Origin: CAZVGZ01 sp964627605
Lineage (GTDB): Bacteria; Latescibacterota; MWCZ01; CAZVGZ01
Length of the DNA stretch: 64,000 nucleotides
Direction: 5' to 3'
Assembly (NCBI GenBank): GCA_964627605.1
Contig: CAZVGZ010000017.1
Span: 1-64,000, forward strand
The stretch's first letter is position 1, and each line of letters opens with the position of its first letter. The position numbers were made by a program, and so were the translations under genes. The notes beneath the pieces are model-generated. The model was not told the DNA's origin. It saw only the letters and a list, made by a program, of their open reading frames with translations, and did no database searches. Shown one piece after another: positions 27,736 through 35,375 of this stretch.

Positions 27736-27899
27736 TGGGTTCCTGGGGTTTTTGACTAGCAGTCTAGCTCCGGTTTGACGGGCGGTTTGGCGCGTGGCTC
27801 TCCTATCGATCCGATTCTGTCTGTCTTCCACTAGTTCCAATACGTGATGTTCGCCTACCCTCCTTGGCTCGTTCATTGGCATGCGCCGAGTATCTTCAG

Positions 27900-27924
27900 T
27901 AACTTGACTACTTCAGTCAACTTC
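27900..27924 (+). promoter_or_regulatory. Rrf2/IscR-type operator upstream of cysK
   Basis: The palindrome TTGACTACTTCAGTCAA (27904-27920) lies 22 bases before the cysK start. It fits the IscR type 1 core GACT-RWWWY-AGTC at all but one position and also matches the flanking SYY/RRS positions. The operon it precedes encodes an Rrf2-family regulator as its third gene, so autoregulation by that protein is the natural inference. The position next to the start codon suits a repressor site. Confidence 0.55.
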
Positions 27925-27942
27925 GCATCTTCAGAGTGATCT

Positions 27943-28887
27943 ATGTCAGTCGCCGCTAACGCGCTGCATCTGGTTGGAAAGACGCCTCTGGTCTGCCTCA
28001 AGCCGTTGTCCCCTAAAGGCGGAGCCACAATATGGGGTAAGCTGGAAGCCCTGAATCCAGGTGGCAGTGTCAAAGACCGCATTTGCCTGGCGATGATCGA
28101 GCACGCCGAGGCATCTGGAGCGCTCAAGCCGGGGATGGGCGTTGTGGAAGCCACCAGCGGCAACACAGGGATTGGCCTGGCGATGACCTGCGCTGTGAAA
28201 GGCTATCCGCTCACTCTGGCGATGCCAGACACCATGAGCGTGGAGAGGCGCGGCTACCTGAAAGCATTCGGCGCAGAGATCGTGTTGACGCCAGCCGAGG
28301 ATGGTGCCATGAGCCAGGCCATCACCGCAGCAGAGGAGATCGCCGCGAGCGATGGTTGGTTCATGCCGAAGCAGTTCGAAAATCCGGCAAACCCAAGAAT
28401 GCACGAGATAACGACCGGCCCTGAGATATGGGAGCAGACTGGCGGACGCCTAGATGCGTTTGTCGCCGGTGTTGGTACAGGAGGCACCATAACCGGTGTC
28501 GGGCGGTTCATGCGGAAAAAAAGGGCTGCTATAAAGATGGTTGCGGTACAGCCCAGCGCGTCGCCAGTCTTGACCGGTGGCTCGCCTGGGGAGCACGCGA
28601 TACAGGGCATCGGCGCAGGGTTTGTGCCGCCTGTTCTGGACAGATCTGTCGTTGATAGCGTGGTCTCAGTGACCGACGCCGATGCGTTCGCCATGACTCA
28701 TCGGCTGGTATCTGAGGTGGGGGTTCTTGTCGGGGTATCGTCCGGCGCTAACGTGGATGCCGCTAGGAAGCTGGCCGAGGGTATGGGGGTCGACGATCAC
28801 GTGGTTACAGTTCTGTGTGACACAGGTCACCGATACCTCACCGTTGACGGGTTCATACGCCGCCCCGAGGAGAACGAATGCCTGTAG
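27943..28887 (+). CDS. cysK: Cysteine synthase A (O-acetylserine sulfhydrylase)
   Basis: Cytoplasmic PLP enzyme making cysteine from O-acetylserine and sulfide. The PLP lysine is Lys44 in NPGGSVKDR; EATSGNTGIGLA binds the substrate carboxylate, GVGTGGTITGVGRF binds the cofactor phosphate, and VGVSSGAN is the late conserved loop. Length (314) is normal. It overlaps the PHP gene by 10 bases, and the Rrf2 gene follows, giving a three-gene operon. In Firmicutes CysK also acts as co-repressor of the Rrf2 protein CymR; whether this holds here is inference from the gene order. Confidence 0.94.
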   Translation: MSVAANALHLVGKTPLVCLKPLSPKGGATIWGKLEALNPGGSVKDRICLAMIEHAEASGALKPGMGVVEATSGNTGIGLAMTCAVKGYPLTLAMPDTMSVERRGYLKAFGAEIVLTPAEDGAMSQAITAAEEIAASDGWFMPKQFENPANPRMHEITTGPEIWEQTGGRLDAFVAGVGTGGTITGVGRFMRKKRAAIKMVAVQPSASPVLTGGSPGEHAIQGIGAGFVPPVLDRSVVDSVVSVTDADAFAMTHRLVSEVGVLVGVSSGANVDAARKLAEGMGVDDHVVTVLCDTGHRYLTVDGFIRRPEENECL

Positions 28888-29753
28888 GCGGGATGATTGA
28901 CCTCCACACCCACACTTCGGCGTCGGATGGGACGATGAGTCCATCTGAGCTCGTAGCACACGCCGCAGAGATTGGGCTTGCCGCCATCTCCATCACCGAT
29001 CACGACACTGTGGACGGTTTGGAGGAGGGCCAAGCTGCAGGCGACGAGTTAGGCGTGATCGTGGTTCCAGGCCTTGAACTGTCCACCGAATACGGCGGCG
29101 CGAGCCTTCATCTCTTAGGCTACTTCGTCGATCCAGATCACAATCAGCTTGCCGAGCGGCTACTCTGGTTGAGGGAACAGAGACGCCTTCGTGTCCCCAA
29201 GATGCTGAAAAGCCTCGCGGCACTTGGATGTCTGGTGACGGAAGAAGAGGTACGGCTAAAGGCTGCCAACGGTGTGGTCGGGCGCCCCCATGTGGCGTTG
29301 GCAATGGTTGATCGGGGCCATGTCAGCAGCACGAAAGAGGCCTTTGATGAGTATCTGGACAGCAGCGCCCCGGCGTACGTCCCCAAATCCAAGCTTTCGA
29401 TGCCAGACGCGGTCTCCGCTATAGTAGAAGCTGGTGGCGTTGCGGTGATGGCCCATCCAGGTCTTAGGAACGACGAAGACCTGGACGAGTGCATTGATGA
29501 GCTAGTTGCATGCGGTGTGGAGGGACTGGAGTGTTTCTACCCTATTCACTCACCTGAGCAGGTCGCAGACTACCTTGCCAAAGCAGAGGTTCGCTCTCTC
29601 GTTCCAACCGGCGGAAGCGATTTTCACAGTACCACCAAACAGTCTTTGAGGCTCGGTAGCGGAATAGATAACAACCTCGAAATTGAGTTTAGCGTACTTG
29701 ATATGCTGGCTGACAGAGCGGGCGTTGACCTGCAACCCTCAAATCGCCGCTGA
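28878..29753 (+). CDS. PHP-domain phosphoesterase (TrpH/YciV, RNase AM type)
   Basis: Metal-dependent phosphoesterase of 291 residues. The PHP motifs are in order: IDLHTHTSASDG near residue 7, TDHDTVDG near 40, PGLELSTEYGG near 60, MAHPGLR near 190 and TGGSDFH near 242, the full set of metal ligands. Close relatives hydrolyse 3',5'-nucleoside bisphosphates such as pAp and trim RNA 5' ends. Sitting between cysK and a regulator, with a 10-base overlap to cysK, a role in removing pAp left by sulfate activation would fit, but this is inferred from context. Confidence 0.85.
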   Translation: MPVGGMIDLHTHTSASDGTMSPSELVAHAAEIGLAAISITDHDTVDGLEEGQAAGDELGVIVVPGLELSTEYGGASLHLLGYFVDPDHNQLAERLLWLREQRRLRVPKMLKSLAALGCLVTEEEVRLKAANGVVGRPHVALAMVDRGHVSSTKEAFDEYLDSSAPAYVPKSKLSMPDAVSAIVEAGGVAVMAHPGLRNDEDLDECIDELVACGVEGLECFYPIHSPEQVADYLAKAEVRSLVPTGGSDFHSTTKQSLRLGSGIDNNLEIEFSVLDMLADRAGVDLQPSNRR

Positions 29754-29772
29754 CGTGACTTCGGGCTGACCA

Positions 29773-30213
29773 ATGAGAATATCCACAAAAGGGTTTTACG
29801 GCGCCAAAGCGGTACTCGATTTGGCGCTGCACCACGGCACCGGCAAGATACATAAGGCGGACATCGCCAGGCGCCAGGATATCCCAGAGCACTATCTGGC
29901 CCAGCTACTGTCCGTGCTTCGTCGAGCTGGCTACGTCGCCAGCGTTAGGGGCCCTGCCGGTGGCCATACTCTCGCCAAACCGCCATCCGAAATCACCGTA
30001 GCTGAAGTGATCGAACTCCTCGATGGCCCTCAAACGCCCCTTGCCAATCTTGGAGGGCGCGCCGCCATTGAGGCAGCGGAAGGTCGTTCAGCGGTCCACG
30101 ACCTCCTGGTTGAGGCCGAAGAGACTGCCATCGCCACGTTGCGCTGCACCACTTTTGACGATCTAGTAAATCGACAACGCGAGCAAAACCAAGGCCTCCA
30201 TTTCGATATTTAG
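29773..30213 (+). CDS. Rrf2-family transcription regulator, cluster-free CymR-like
   Basis: A 146-residue DNA-binding protein. The winged helix is typical: MRISTKGFYGAKAVLDLA at the N-terminus, then IPEHYLAQLLSVLRRAGYV as recognition region and VRGPAGGHTLAKPPSEIT as wing. IscR-type Fe-S regulators carry three cysteines in the middle loop; here that loop (LDGPQTPLANLGGRAA) has none, and the only cysteine comes later in TLRCTTF. So it should not bind a 2Fe-2S cluster in the IscR way. The neighbour cysK and the palindrome in front of the operon suggest a cysteine-metabolism repressor comparable to CymR. Confidence 0.88.
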   Translation: MRISTKGFYGAKAVLDLALHHGTGKIHKADIARRQDIPEHYLAQLLSVLRRAGYVASVRGPAGGHTLAKPPSEITVAEVIELLDGPQTPLANLGGRAAIEAAEGRSAVHDLLVEAEETAIATLRCTTFDDLVNRQREQNQGLHFDI

Positions 30214-30284
30214 GCCGCCCTGTCGCCCAACCTCCAAATACGACCATTTCCGCTCCCGATCCCCGCGGTTTTCCAGCCCAACCC

Positions 30285-30312
30285 TTGACCCCTGACCAGA
30301 AATGTGTAGATT
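30285..30312 (+). promoter_or_regulatory. Putative sigma-70 promoter for the SAM riboswitch/thrC transcript
   Basis: TTGACC at 30285-30290 and TAGATT at 30307-30312 are 16 bases apart. A start near 30319 would lie just before the first riboswitch stem. Confidence 0.45.
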
Positions 30313-30320
30313 GTTGAGCA

Positions 30321-30445
30321 TAACACTCATCAAGAAGGGTGGAGGGATAGGCCCTGTGAAACCCTGGCAACCCCCGCGGGCAGTGGAGCGCCCCAGCGGG
30401 TAAGGTGCCAAATCCTGCGGACCGAAGGTCCGAGAGATGATCTCT
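30321..30445 (+). promoter_or_regulatory. SAM-I (S-box) riboswitch
   Basis: The conserved S-box core is plain: CTCATCAAGAAGGGTGGAGG at the 5' side, then GGCCCTGTGAAACCCTGGCA, the variable P3 hairpin, AAGGTGCCAAATCCTGC, and GACCGAAGGTCCGAGAGATG at the 3' side. TCATC near 30328 can pair with GATGA near 30436 to close P1. It lies directly upstream of thrC and is followed by a terminator hairpin, so high S-adenosylmethionine should lower thrC expression by early termination. Confidence 0.93.
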
Positions 30446-30485
30446 CTCAGCTTGCGTTGCATCAAGCCTACTTGATTCATTTCGA

Positions 30486-30526
30486 GACCTCGGTTCTCTT
30501 TTTGGGATCGAGGTCCTTCTGTTTTT
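30486..30526 (+). terminator. Terminator hairpin of the SAM riboswitch expression platform
   Basis: GACCTCG (30486-30492) pairs with CGAGGTC (30509-30515); the stem can extend inward by wobble pairs. CTTCTGTTTTT follows. Its place between the aptamer and thrC makes it the likely SAM-controlled terminator. Confidence 0.7.
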
Positions 30527-30553
30527 CCCAGGCGTTCCAGAGGATTTCGACAC

Positions 30554-31816
30554 ATGTCATATATTTCTGGGCTCAAATGTCGTGAGTGCGGGCGTGGCTT
30601 TCCCGCTGAGGCGCTGTACGTTTGCGATTTCTGTTTCGGTCCCCTTGAGGCTGTCTATGACTACGACTCGATCGCGTCGGTGCTCACCAGAGAAACAATC
30701 GAAAAGCGCCAGCCCAACATGTGGCGCTACCGCGAACTGCTTCCGATCGTCGGCGAACCCACCGTCGGTACCCAAACAGGTGGCACACCGCTCATCAGAA
30801 CCGACAGGCTCGCCGAAGCTCTCGGTGTCCGGGAGGTTTGGGTCAAGAACGATGCTGTCAACTTCCCGACGCTTTCATTCAAAGACCGCGTCGTTGCAGT
30901 AGCACTGACACGGGCGAAGGAGCTCGGTTTCACCACAGCAGCCTGCGCATCGACAGGCAACTTGGCCAACGCCGTCGCAGCGAACGCATCGGCTGCTGGG
31001 ATGGACTCCTATGTGTTTATCCCATCGGACTTAGAAGCCGGAAAAGTTCTCGGCAACCTGATTTTCACTCAAAATGTCGTGGGTATTCACGGCACCTACG
31101 ACGACGTAAACCGCCTGTGCAGCGAAATTGCTGGCAAACATGGCTGGGCGTTCGTCAATATCAACGTCCGCGCCTACTACTCCGAGGGTTCAAAATCGCT
31201 CGCCTACGAGGTGATGGAGCAGTTGGGGTGGAAAGCACCACCAAACATTGTTGTGCCGATGGCGTCGGGGTCGCTACTGACCAAGGTCAGCAAAGCGATA
31301 GGCGAGTTTCAGAAGCTGGGGCTGGTGGAGGACGATACCAAGACACGCGTGTTCGGCGCGCAGGCCACCGGCTGTAATCCGATAGCCGACGCCGTTAAAT
31401 CAGGCAAAGATTTCTTCAAACCGGTCAAACCGAACACGATTGCAAAATCGCTGGCCATCGGCAACCCGGCAGACGGTTTCTACGCCAATCGGGTAATCAC
31501 CGAATCTGGCGGTTGGGCTGAGGATGTAAGCGATCAGGAGATCGTTGACGGGACAAAGCTGTTAGCGGAAACCTCAGGTATTTTTGCCGAGACCGCTGGT
31601 GGCGTCACGGTGGCGACAGCCAAGAAACTGATCGAACAGGGGCGCATCCCCAGCGACGACTCTGTGGTTCTGTGTATCACCGGCAACGGACTAAAGACCC
31701 AGGAAGCCGTGGCAGATCATGTGGGAGAGGCCCACGCGATCAACGCGAGCATCGATGAGTTCGACGCGCTTCTGCAACAAGCAGAGCCCAAGACCGAGCC
31801 GTTGGTCGCGGCGTAG
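30554..31816 (+). CDS. thrC: Threonine synthase with N-terminal zinc ribbon
   Basis: PLP enzyme converting O-phosphohomoserine to threonine. The N-terminus holds a four-cysteine zinc knuckle (Cys9, Cys12, Cys24, Cys27 in KCRECG...CDFC), found in many class II threonine synthases and thrC-like proteins. The PLP lysine is in FPTLSFKDRVV, followed by ACASTGNLANAVAA and VPMASGSLL, and late VLCITGNGLKTQEAV. Length (420) is normal. It is preceded by a SAM-I riboswitch, which normally controls methionine and SAM genes; homoserine-phosphate use by ThrC competes with methionine synthesis, so the control is unusual but logical. Confidence 0.88.
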   Translation: MSYISGLKCRECGRGFPAEALYVCDFCFGPLEAVYDYDSIASVLTRETIEKRQPNMWRYRELLPIVGEPTVGTQTGGTPLIRTDRLAEALGVREVWVKNDAVNFPTLSFKDRVVAVALTRAKELGFTTAACASTGNLANAVAANASAAGMDSYVFIPSDLEAGKVLGNLIFTQNVVGIHGTYDDVNRLCSEIAGKHGWAFVNINVRAYYSEGSKSLAYEVMEQLGWKAPPNIVVPMASGSLLTKVSKAIGEFQKLGLVEDDTKTRVFGAQATGCNPIADAVKSGKDFFKPVKPNTIAKSLAIGNPADGFYANRVITESGGWAEDVSDQEIVDGTKLLAETSGIFAETAGGVTVATAKKLIEQGRIPSDDSVVLCITGNGLKTQEAVADHVGEAHAINASIDEFDALLQQAEPKTEPLVAA

Positions 31817-31853
31817 GAGTCTGTGTGGTGCGGTTCAATTTGGTGGTGCCTCC

Positions 31854-32763
31854 ATGCAGTTAGGGTTCGCCAACAATAAAATCGCGCTGACCGAGTGGCA
31901 GCAGTCTGTCCGTGACAAACTCCTGGAGCTGACCCGGTTTGCCAATATTTCTGACGCCGACTGGCGGTTGTTGGAAACCAGCGAGACGGTCGTTGATGGT
32001 GTCCGTCGGCGTAGACATCTAGTCGCTTTCGGCGATTGGACCCCTCAGCCCATCTACGAGATGCTTCCAGCAGACGCGCCACTAAACGGCAAAACTCTCA
32101 TAGCGCTGCATGGCCATGGCCTCTCACCGTTTGGTGGTATCTACGACTACCTGGACGAACTTCCCAGGCGCGGATACCGGTGCGTGCTACCAATCCTCTA
32201 TGGCACGATGGAGCGCAACACCAAGATAGACAGCGATGGCCTGGTGGAGATATGTCGCGCATGGCTTACTGATGCCGATATGTTGGGTGCGTCGCTTCTG
32301 GGATTGAGGCTGTTCGACTGTTGTCTGGCGCACCGCTTTGCACTGTCTTTTGACGGAGTGGACAGTGAGCGCGTCGGCGTTGTGGGCCTTTCAATGGGGG
32401 GCGAATTGGCGTTGTATTTGGCAGCAGTGGAACCTTCCATCGCTCGTTGCGTCAGCGCCGGCTTCCTCTCGACCTAAAGAGTTGTTGGTTCGAATGCCCT
32501 ACTGCCACTGCTACAACATAAGCGACTGGCCCAACTGGTTCGATATGCCTGACATTGCCGGATGCATCGCTCCTCGCCCGCTGCTGGTGCTTAAAGGCGA
32601 GAACGACGGCTGTTTTGAGGCTGACGATGTCGAATTCGCCGCCGGAAAAGTTGGCGAAATCTACGAAGCCGCCAGGTCGCCAGAGCTGTTTGAGTACGCT
32701 ACCTATCCTGGCGGTCACTGCCTTGACTTAGACAGAGCCGACGCCTGGCTCAGCAAGCTCTAA
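31854..32763 (+). pseudogene. Alpha/beta hydrolase (acetyl-xylan-esterase/dienelactone-hydrolase-like), frameshifted
   Basis: Starting at the ATG at 31854 (MQLGFANN), the frame carries LIALHGHGLSPFGG (oxyanion region) and the nucleophile elbow VGLSMGGELAL, up to AGFLST, then meets TAA at 32475-32477. One base later in phase, homology continues at once: KELLVRMPYCHCYNI, then IAPRPLLVLKGENDGCF with the catalytic Asp, and YPGGHCLDL with the catalytic His, ending at 32763. A two-base loss (or one-base gain) explains it: restoring TTT gives FLSTFKELL, the usual family sequence. The catalytic Ser is separated from Asp and His, so as written no active enzyme is made. Weak ribosome-binding site (GGTGG). 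Confidence 0.8.
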
Positions 32764-32800
32764 AGCTGGATGGTGCATCACCCGGAATCTGCTGAATCGC

Positions 32801-33596
32801 CTATTCGCTCAACGCTCCACCTAAGTACTTTCGGAACGCTTTGGGCGTCTGTATCAACTGCGTCATCTCCATTGATGGCAGCCTGTAGGGGTTGCACTGA
32901 CGGGTGATGTAGCGCGCAGCGACTGGCGATCCGCCGTCCTCCTCATCGTCTCCTACCACCCCGACCAGATCGGCACATCGGATCGGTTCGCCATCGGCGT
33001 TGTATTCGCTTCCCACGATCCACAAACGACCAAATCGGTAACGTTCCATAACCTCGTTTTCCGCTGCCGAACTCCAGCTTGTTCCTGTAAACGCAAAATC
33101 TTTAGGGCGAAACCCCAGCCGTTCCTCAATCGTGTCGTCGCATGAACCAAGTTCTTCCCTCAGTCGATTTCCCGATGGGTCTTCAGTGCTCAACTCAGAA
33201 AGGTTGGGATGTGTCACGGTATGAGCGCCGATCTGCCACCCAGCCTGGGCAAGCTCGCCGATCTCGTCCCACATCATTGTCCCACGCTCATCGTCGCTTG
33301 GCATCACCCCTTCATACATCGTCTCAACAGGACCGGTATTATACGAATAGGTTGCCTGTGTAGCCCAAACGCTCAAGGATGGGTTTCATATCGTCGATGA
33401 TCGATCTTTCAGGATGGTCAAAATCAATCATTATCGGCCTGTCGGGTAACACGTCGGTGCCGCCGACCCACTCCGCAAGATCGTCATAGCTGATCGACTC
33501 AAAACCCAGTTCATGGGCGATCAACATCAGCTCCTCAAAAAGCTCCACCGTCAGTGGACCGCCAACGCCGTGGCACATTGTTATTGGTATGCGCAT
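32801..33596 (-). pseudogene. Polysaccharide deacetylase (NodB-type), frameshifted
   Basis: Read leftward from 33596, the start MRIPITMCHGVGG and the metal-site segment IMIDFDHPERS belong to the NodB homology fold (the usual motif is TFDDG, here altered to DFDHP). The frame stops at a TAA just after LGYTGNLFV. Shifted by one base it resumes immediately (YNTGPVETMYEGVM) and holds the second metal motif IGAHTVTHPNLSELS, with GFRPKDFAFTG after it. One lost TA in a TATATAA-like run would explain the break. With both metal motifs split between frames the enzyme cannot form. It is convergent with the broken hydrolase gene, so two neighbouring accessory genes are both disrupted. Confidence 0.78.
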
Positions 33597-33710
33597 CAGT
33601 TGCTCCTATGAATCATGGCAAGATCGGACTGACCCCATATTCTGACGCTTCGTTCGGGGCATCTGGCATTCGGTGACATCAGTTTTGGATGCGCCGGTGC
33701 GCCACACTGT

Positions 33711-34373
33711 TCAGTCGGACTTCCTGATCTGATCCCATCGATATTGCTGCCATGACCGCTCAATCTCTGTAGGCTGCCTGAGTCTCCAAACCCCAACCCC
33801 AAGCGACACAACCGCCCCCAAAACCCCACGGATTCGGTTCTCCGCCAACGCGTACACAAGTGGCGAAACTGCTATCGTGAACCAGCCGTCTATCATCCTA
33901 CGACGGCGCGCCTTCTTCGCCGCCCCAGAAAAACGCCGATTTCCTTCAAATAGCTTTATCGATTTCAACCCGTTCGATCCTTCAGGCAGCCCCTTCCAGC
34001 TTGCCCACAACCTCTCCTGTGGGGTCACCGGCCACCCGATATGCACCACTCCTGATGCAGCCATCGCCAGCCCTGACACTGTCAACCAGGTGGAAGTAGC
34101 GCCGTCTACCTGCCCAGCAATCGCCGCCAATCCAACCCCTGTGATAGTTTGGGCGATCCCCTGAACCCTACGACGTTGCCGTGCTTCGTAGGCCATGACT
34201 ATTAGTGCGTTTCTGAGGCGGTCCAGACTGCTCCTGGTCATAGTCGCCGCGCTGTCATCACCGCTGGGAGTCAACACCGGTTCCCAAACTCCCTGCCCGT
34301 TGGCTGTGTTGACCCCAACTATCCCCGCAGCCACAGCCGCGATGGCAAAACGCCCAATCACCATGTCGTCCAT
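33711..34373 (-). CDS. Unknown membrane-associated protein (220 aa)
   Basis: Not recognised. A signal-like start (IGRFAIAAVAAGIVGVNTANG) is followed by an Arg-rich helix (YEARQRRRVQGIAQTITGVG), two hydrophobic helices (GLAAIAGQVDG.. and WLTVSGLAMAASGVVHIGW), a basic segment (AAKKARRRRMIDGWF) and a last hydrophobic stretch (VLGAVVSLGVGVW). The layout resembles an envelope protein with three or four membrane passes. Its start overlaps the end of the SDR gene by 16 bases, so it is likely cotranscribed, but no functional link can be drawn. Confidence 0.6.
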   Translation of the reverse strand: MDDMVIGRFAIAAVAAGIVGVNTANGQGVWEPVLTPSGDDSAATMTRSSLDRLRNALIVMAYEARQRRRVQGIAQTITGVGLAAIAGQVDGATSTWLTVSGLAMAASGVVHIGWPVTPQERLWASWKGLPEGSNGLKSIKLFEGNRRFSGAAKKARRRRMIDGWFTIAVSPLVYALAENRIRGVLGAVVSLGVGVWRLRQPTEIERSWQQYRWDQIRKSD

Positions 34374-35155
34374 CCACCGTCAACAACCAAGTTGTGCCCC
34401 GTTACGTACGAGCTGGCGTCGGACGCCAGGAAAGCTACTGGGCCTTTGACCTCATACGGTTGGCCAATCCGCCCCAGCGGGTTCTGCCCACCCAGTTCAC
34501 CTTCAAACCAGGGGTGTTCTTCGAGCGCTGAGAGTTTGGGAAACGGCCCTGGACTGATAGCGTTGACCCTTATTCCATCTTTGGCGTAGTAGCTTGCCAG
34601 ATATCGGGTCATCTGGAGCAGGCCGCCCTTCGTGGCGTGGTAGTTGATCGGGCTGTCCTGTCCAGAGTCGCGGTAGATATCAAAATGCGGGGCGATCATG
34701 CCGTACATAGAAGCGATGTTGACAATCACCCCTGATCCCATATCCCTCATGTGAGGTACCGCCGCTTTGATCGCAGTGAAATAACCGATCAGCCCAGTCT
34801 GAATAGACGACATAAACTCATCTTCAGTCATCGACTCAACGTCACCTCGGTGTTGGCCGCTGTAGGCGTTGTTTACCAGTACGTCGAGCCTTCCGAACTC
34901 ACCCACGGTCTTCGAAACCATTTCGCGGATCGACCCCTCGTCGCTTATGTCCACTTCCAGAGCCAGACATCGGTTGTGCGCATCTGTGAGGCGGTCCGCC
35001 AACTCCTGACAGGTGTTCAAACCTCTCGATGCCACGACCACATGTGCGCCCGATTCCGCCAACGCCTCGCTCATTGCCGTTCCTAAATGCCCTGCGCCGC
35101 CAGTGACAACCGCCACTCGCCCAGATAGATCGAATAACTTCGCTACCATCGCCAT
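34358..35155 (-). CDS. Short-chain dehydrogenase/reductase
   Basis: Classical SDR of 265 residues. Cofactor motif VTGGAGHLGTAM near residue 15, NNAYSG near 92, catalytic Ser in NIASMYG and the catalytic YxxxK in NYHATKGGL. The long insertion between Ser and Tyr (MIAPHFDIYRDSGQDSPI) is typical of a subfamily acting on sugar or sugar-acid substrates. The C-terminus ends DGGWTTW, like gluconate-5-dehydrogenase-type enzymes. Start at 35155 with GGAG seven bases before the ATG; further upstream in-frame codons are not SDR-like. Substrate not determined. Confidence 0.88.
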   Translation of the reverse strand: MAMVAKLFDLSGRVAVVTGGAGHLGTAMSEALAESGAHVVVASRGLNTCQELADRLTDAHNRCLALEVDISDEGSIREMVSKTVGEFGRLDVLVNNAYSGQHRGDVESMTEDEFMSSIQTGLIGYFTAIKAAVPHMRDMGSGVIVNIASMYGMIAPHFDIYRDSGQDSPINYHATKGGLLQMTRYLASYYAKDGIRVNAISPGPFPKLSALEEHPWFEGELGGQNPLGRIGQPYEVKGPVAFLASDASSYVTGHNLVVDGGWTTW

Positions 35156-35375
35156 GTCATCTCCTTTGTATTCCGTCACTTTATCGGCAGCCTGTCCCTC
35201 GACGCTCAAACATAACCCCAGCGGCGACAACATCGAACACTCACCGACGGAAATTTCCGCAGCTAATGTTCCCAATCATGGAACTCCCCGTGGATTTTTC
35301 GTCCTCGCCCCACTTGACCCAGTAGGTTTGAGGGACGACAATCACGCCTGCACCCAAACGCATCTGGTACAATCT

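Noticed and set aside
32460..33360. Programmed +1 frameshifting at TAA in two neighbouring genes
   Set aside because: The codons before the stops (ACC and GTA) cannot re-pair in the +1 frame (CCT, TAT), and no Shine-Dalgarno-like stimulator or common slippery heptamer is seen. Small deletions explain both more simply.
35013..35375. 121-codon upstream extension of the DUF6785 protein
   Set aside because: It is antisense to the SDR gene and has no membrane or family pattern; family homology begins at 35376.
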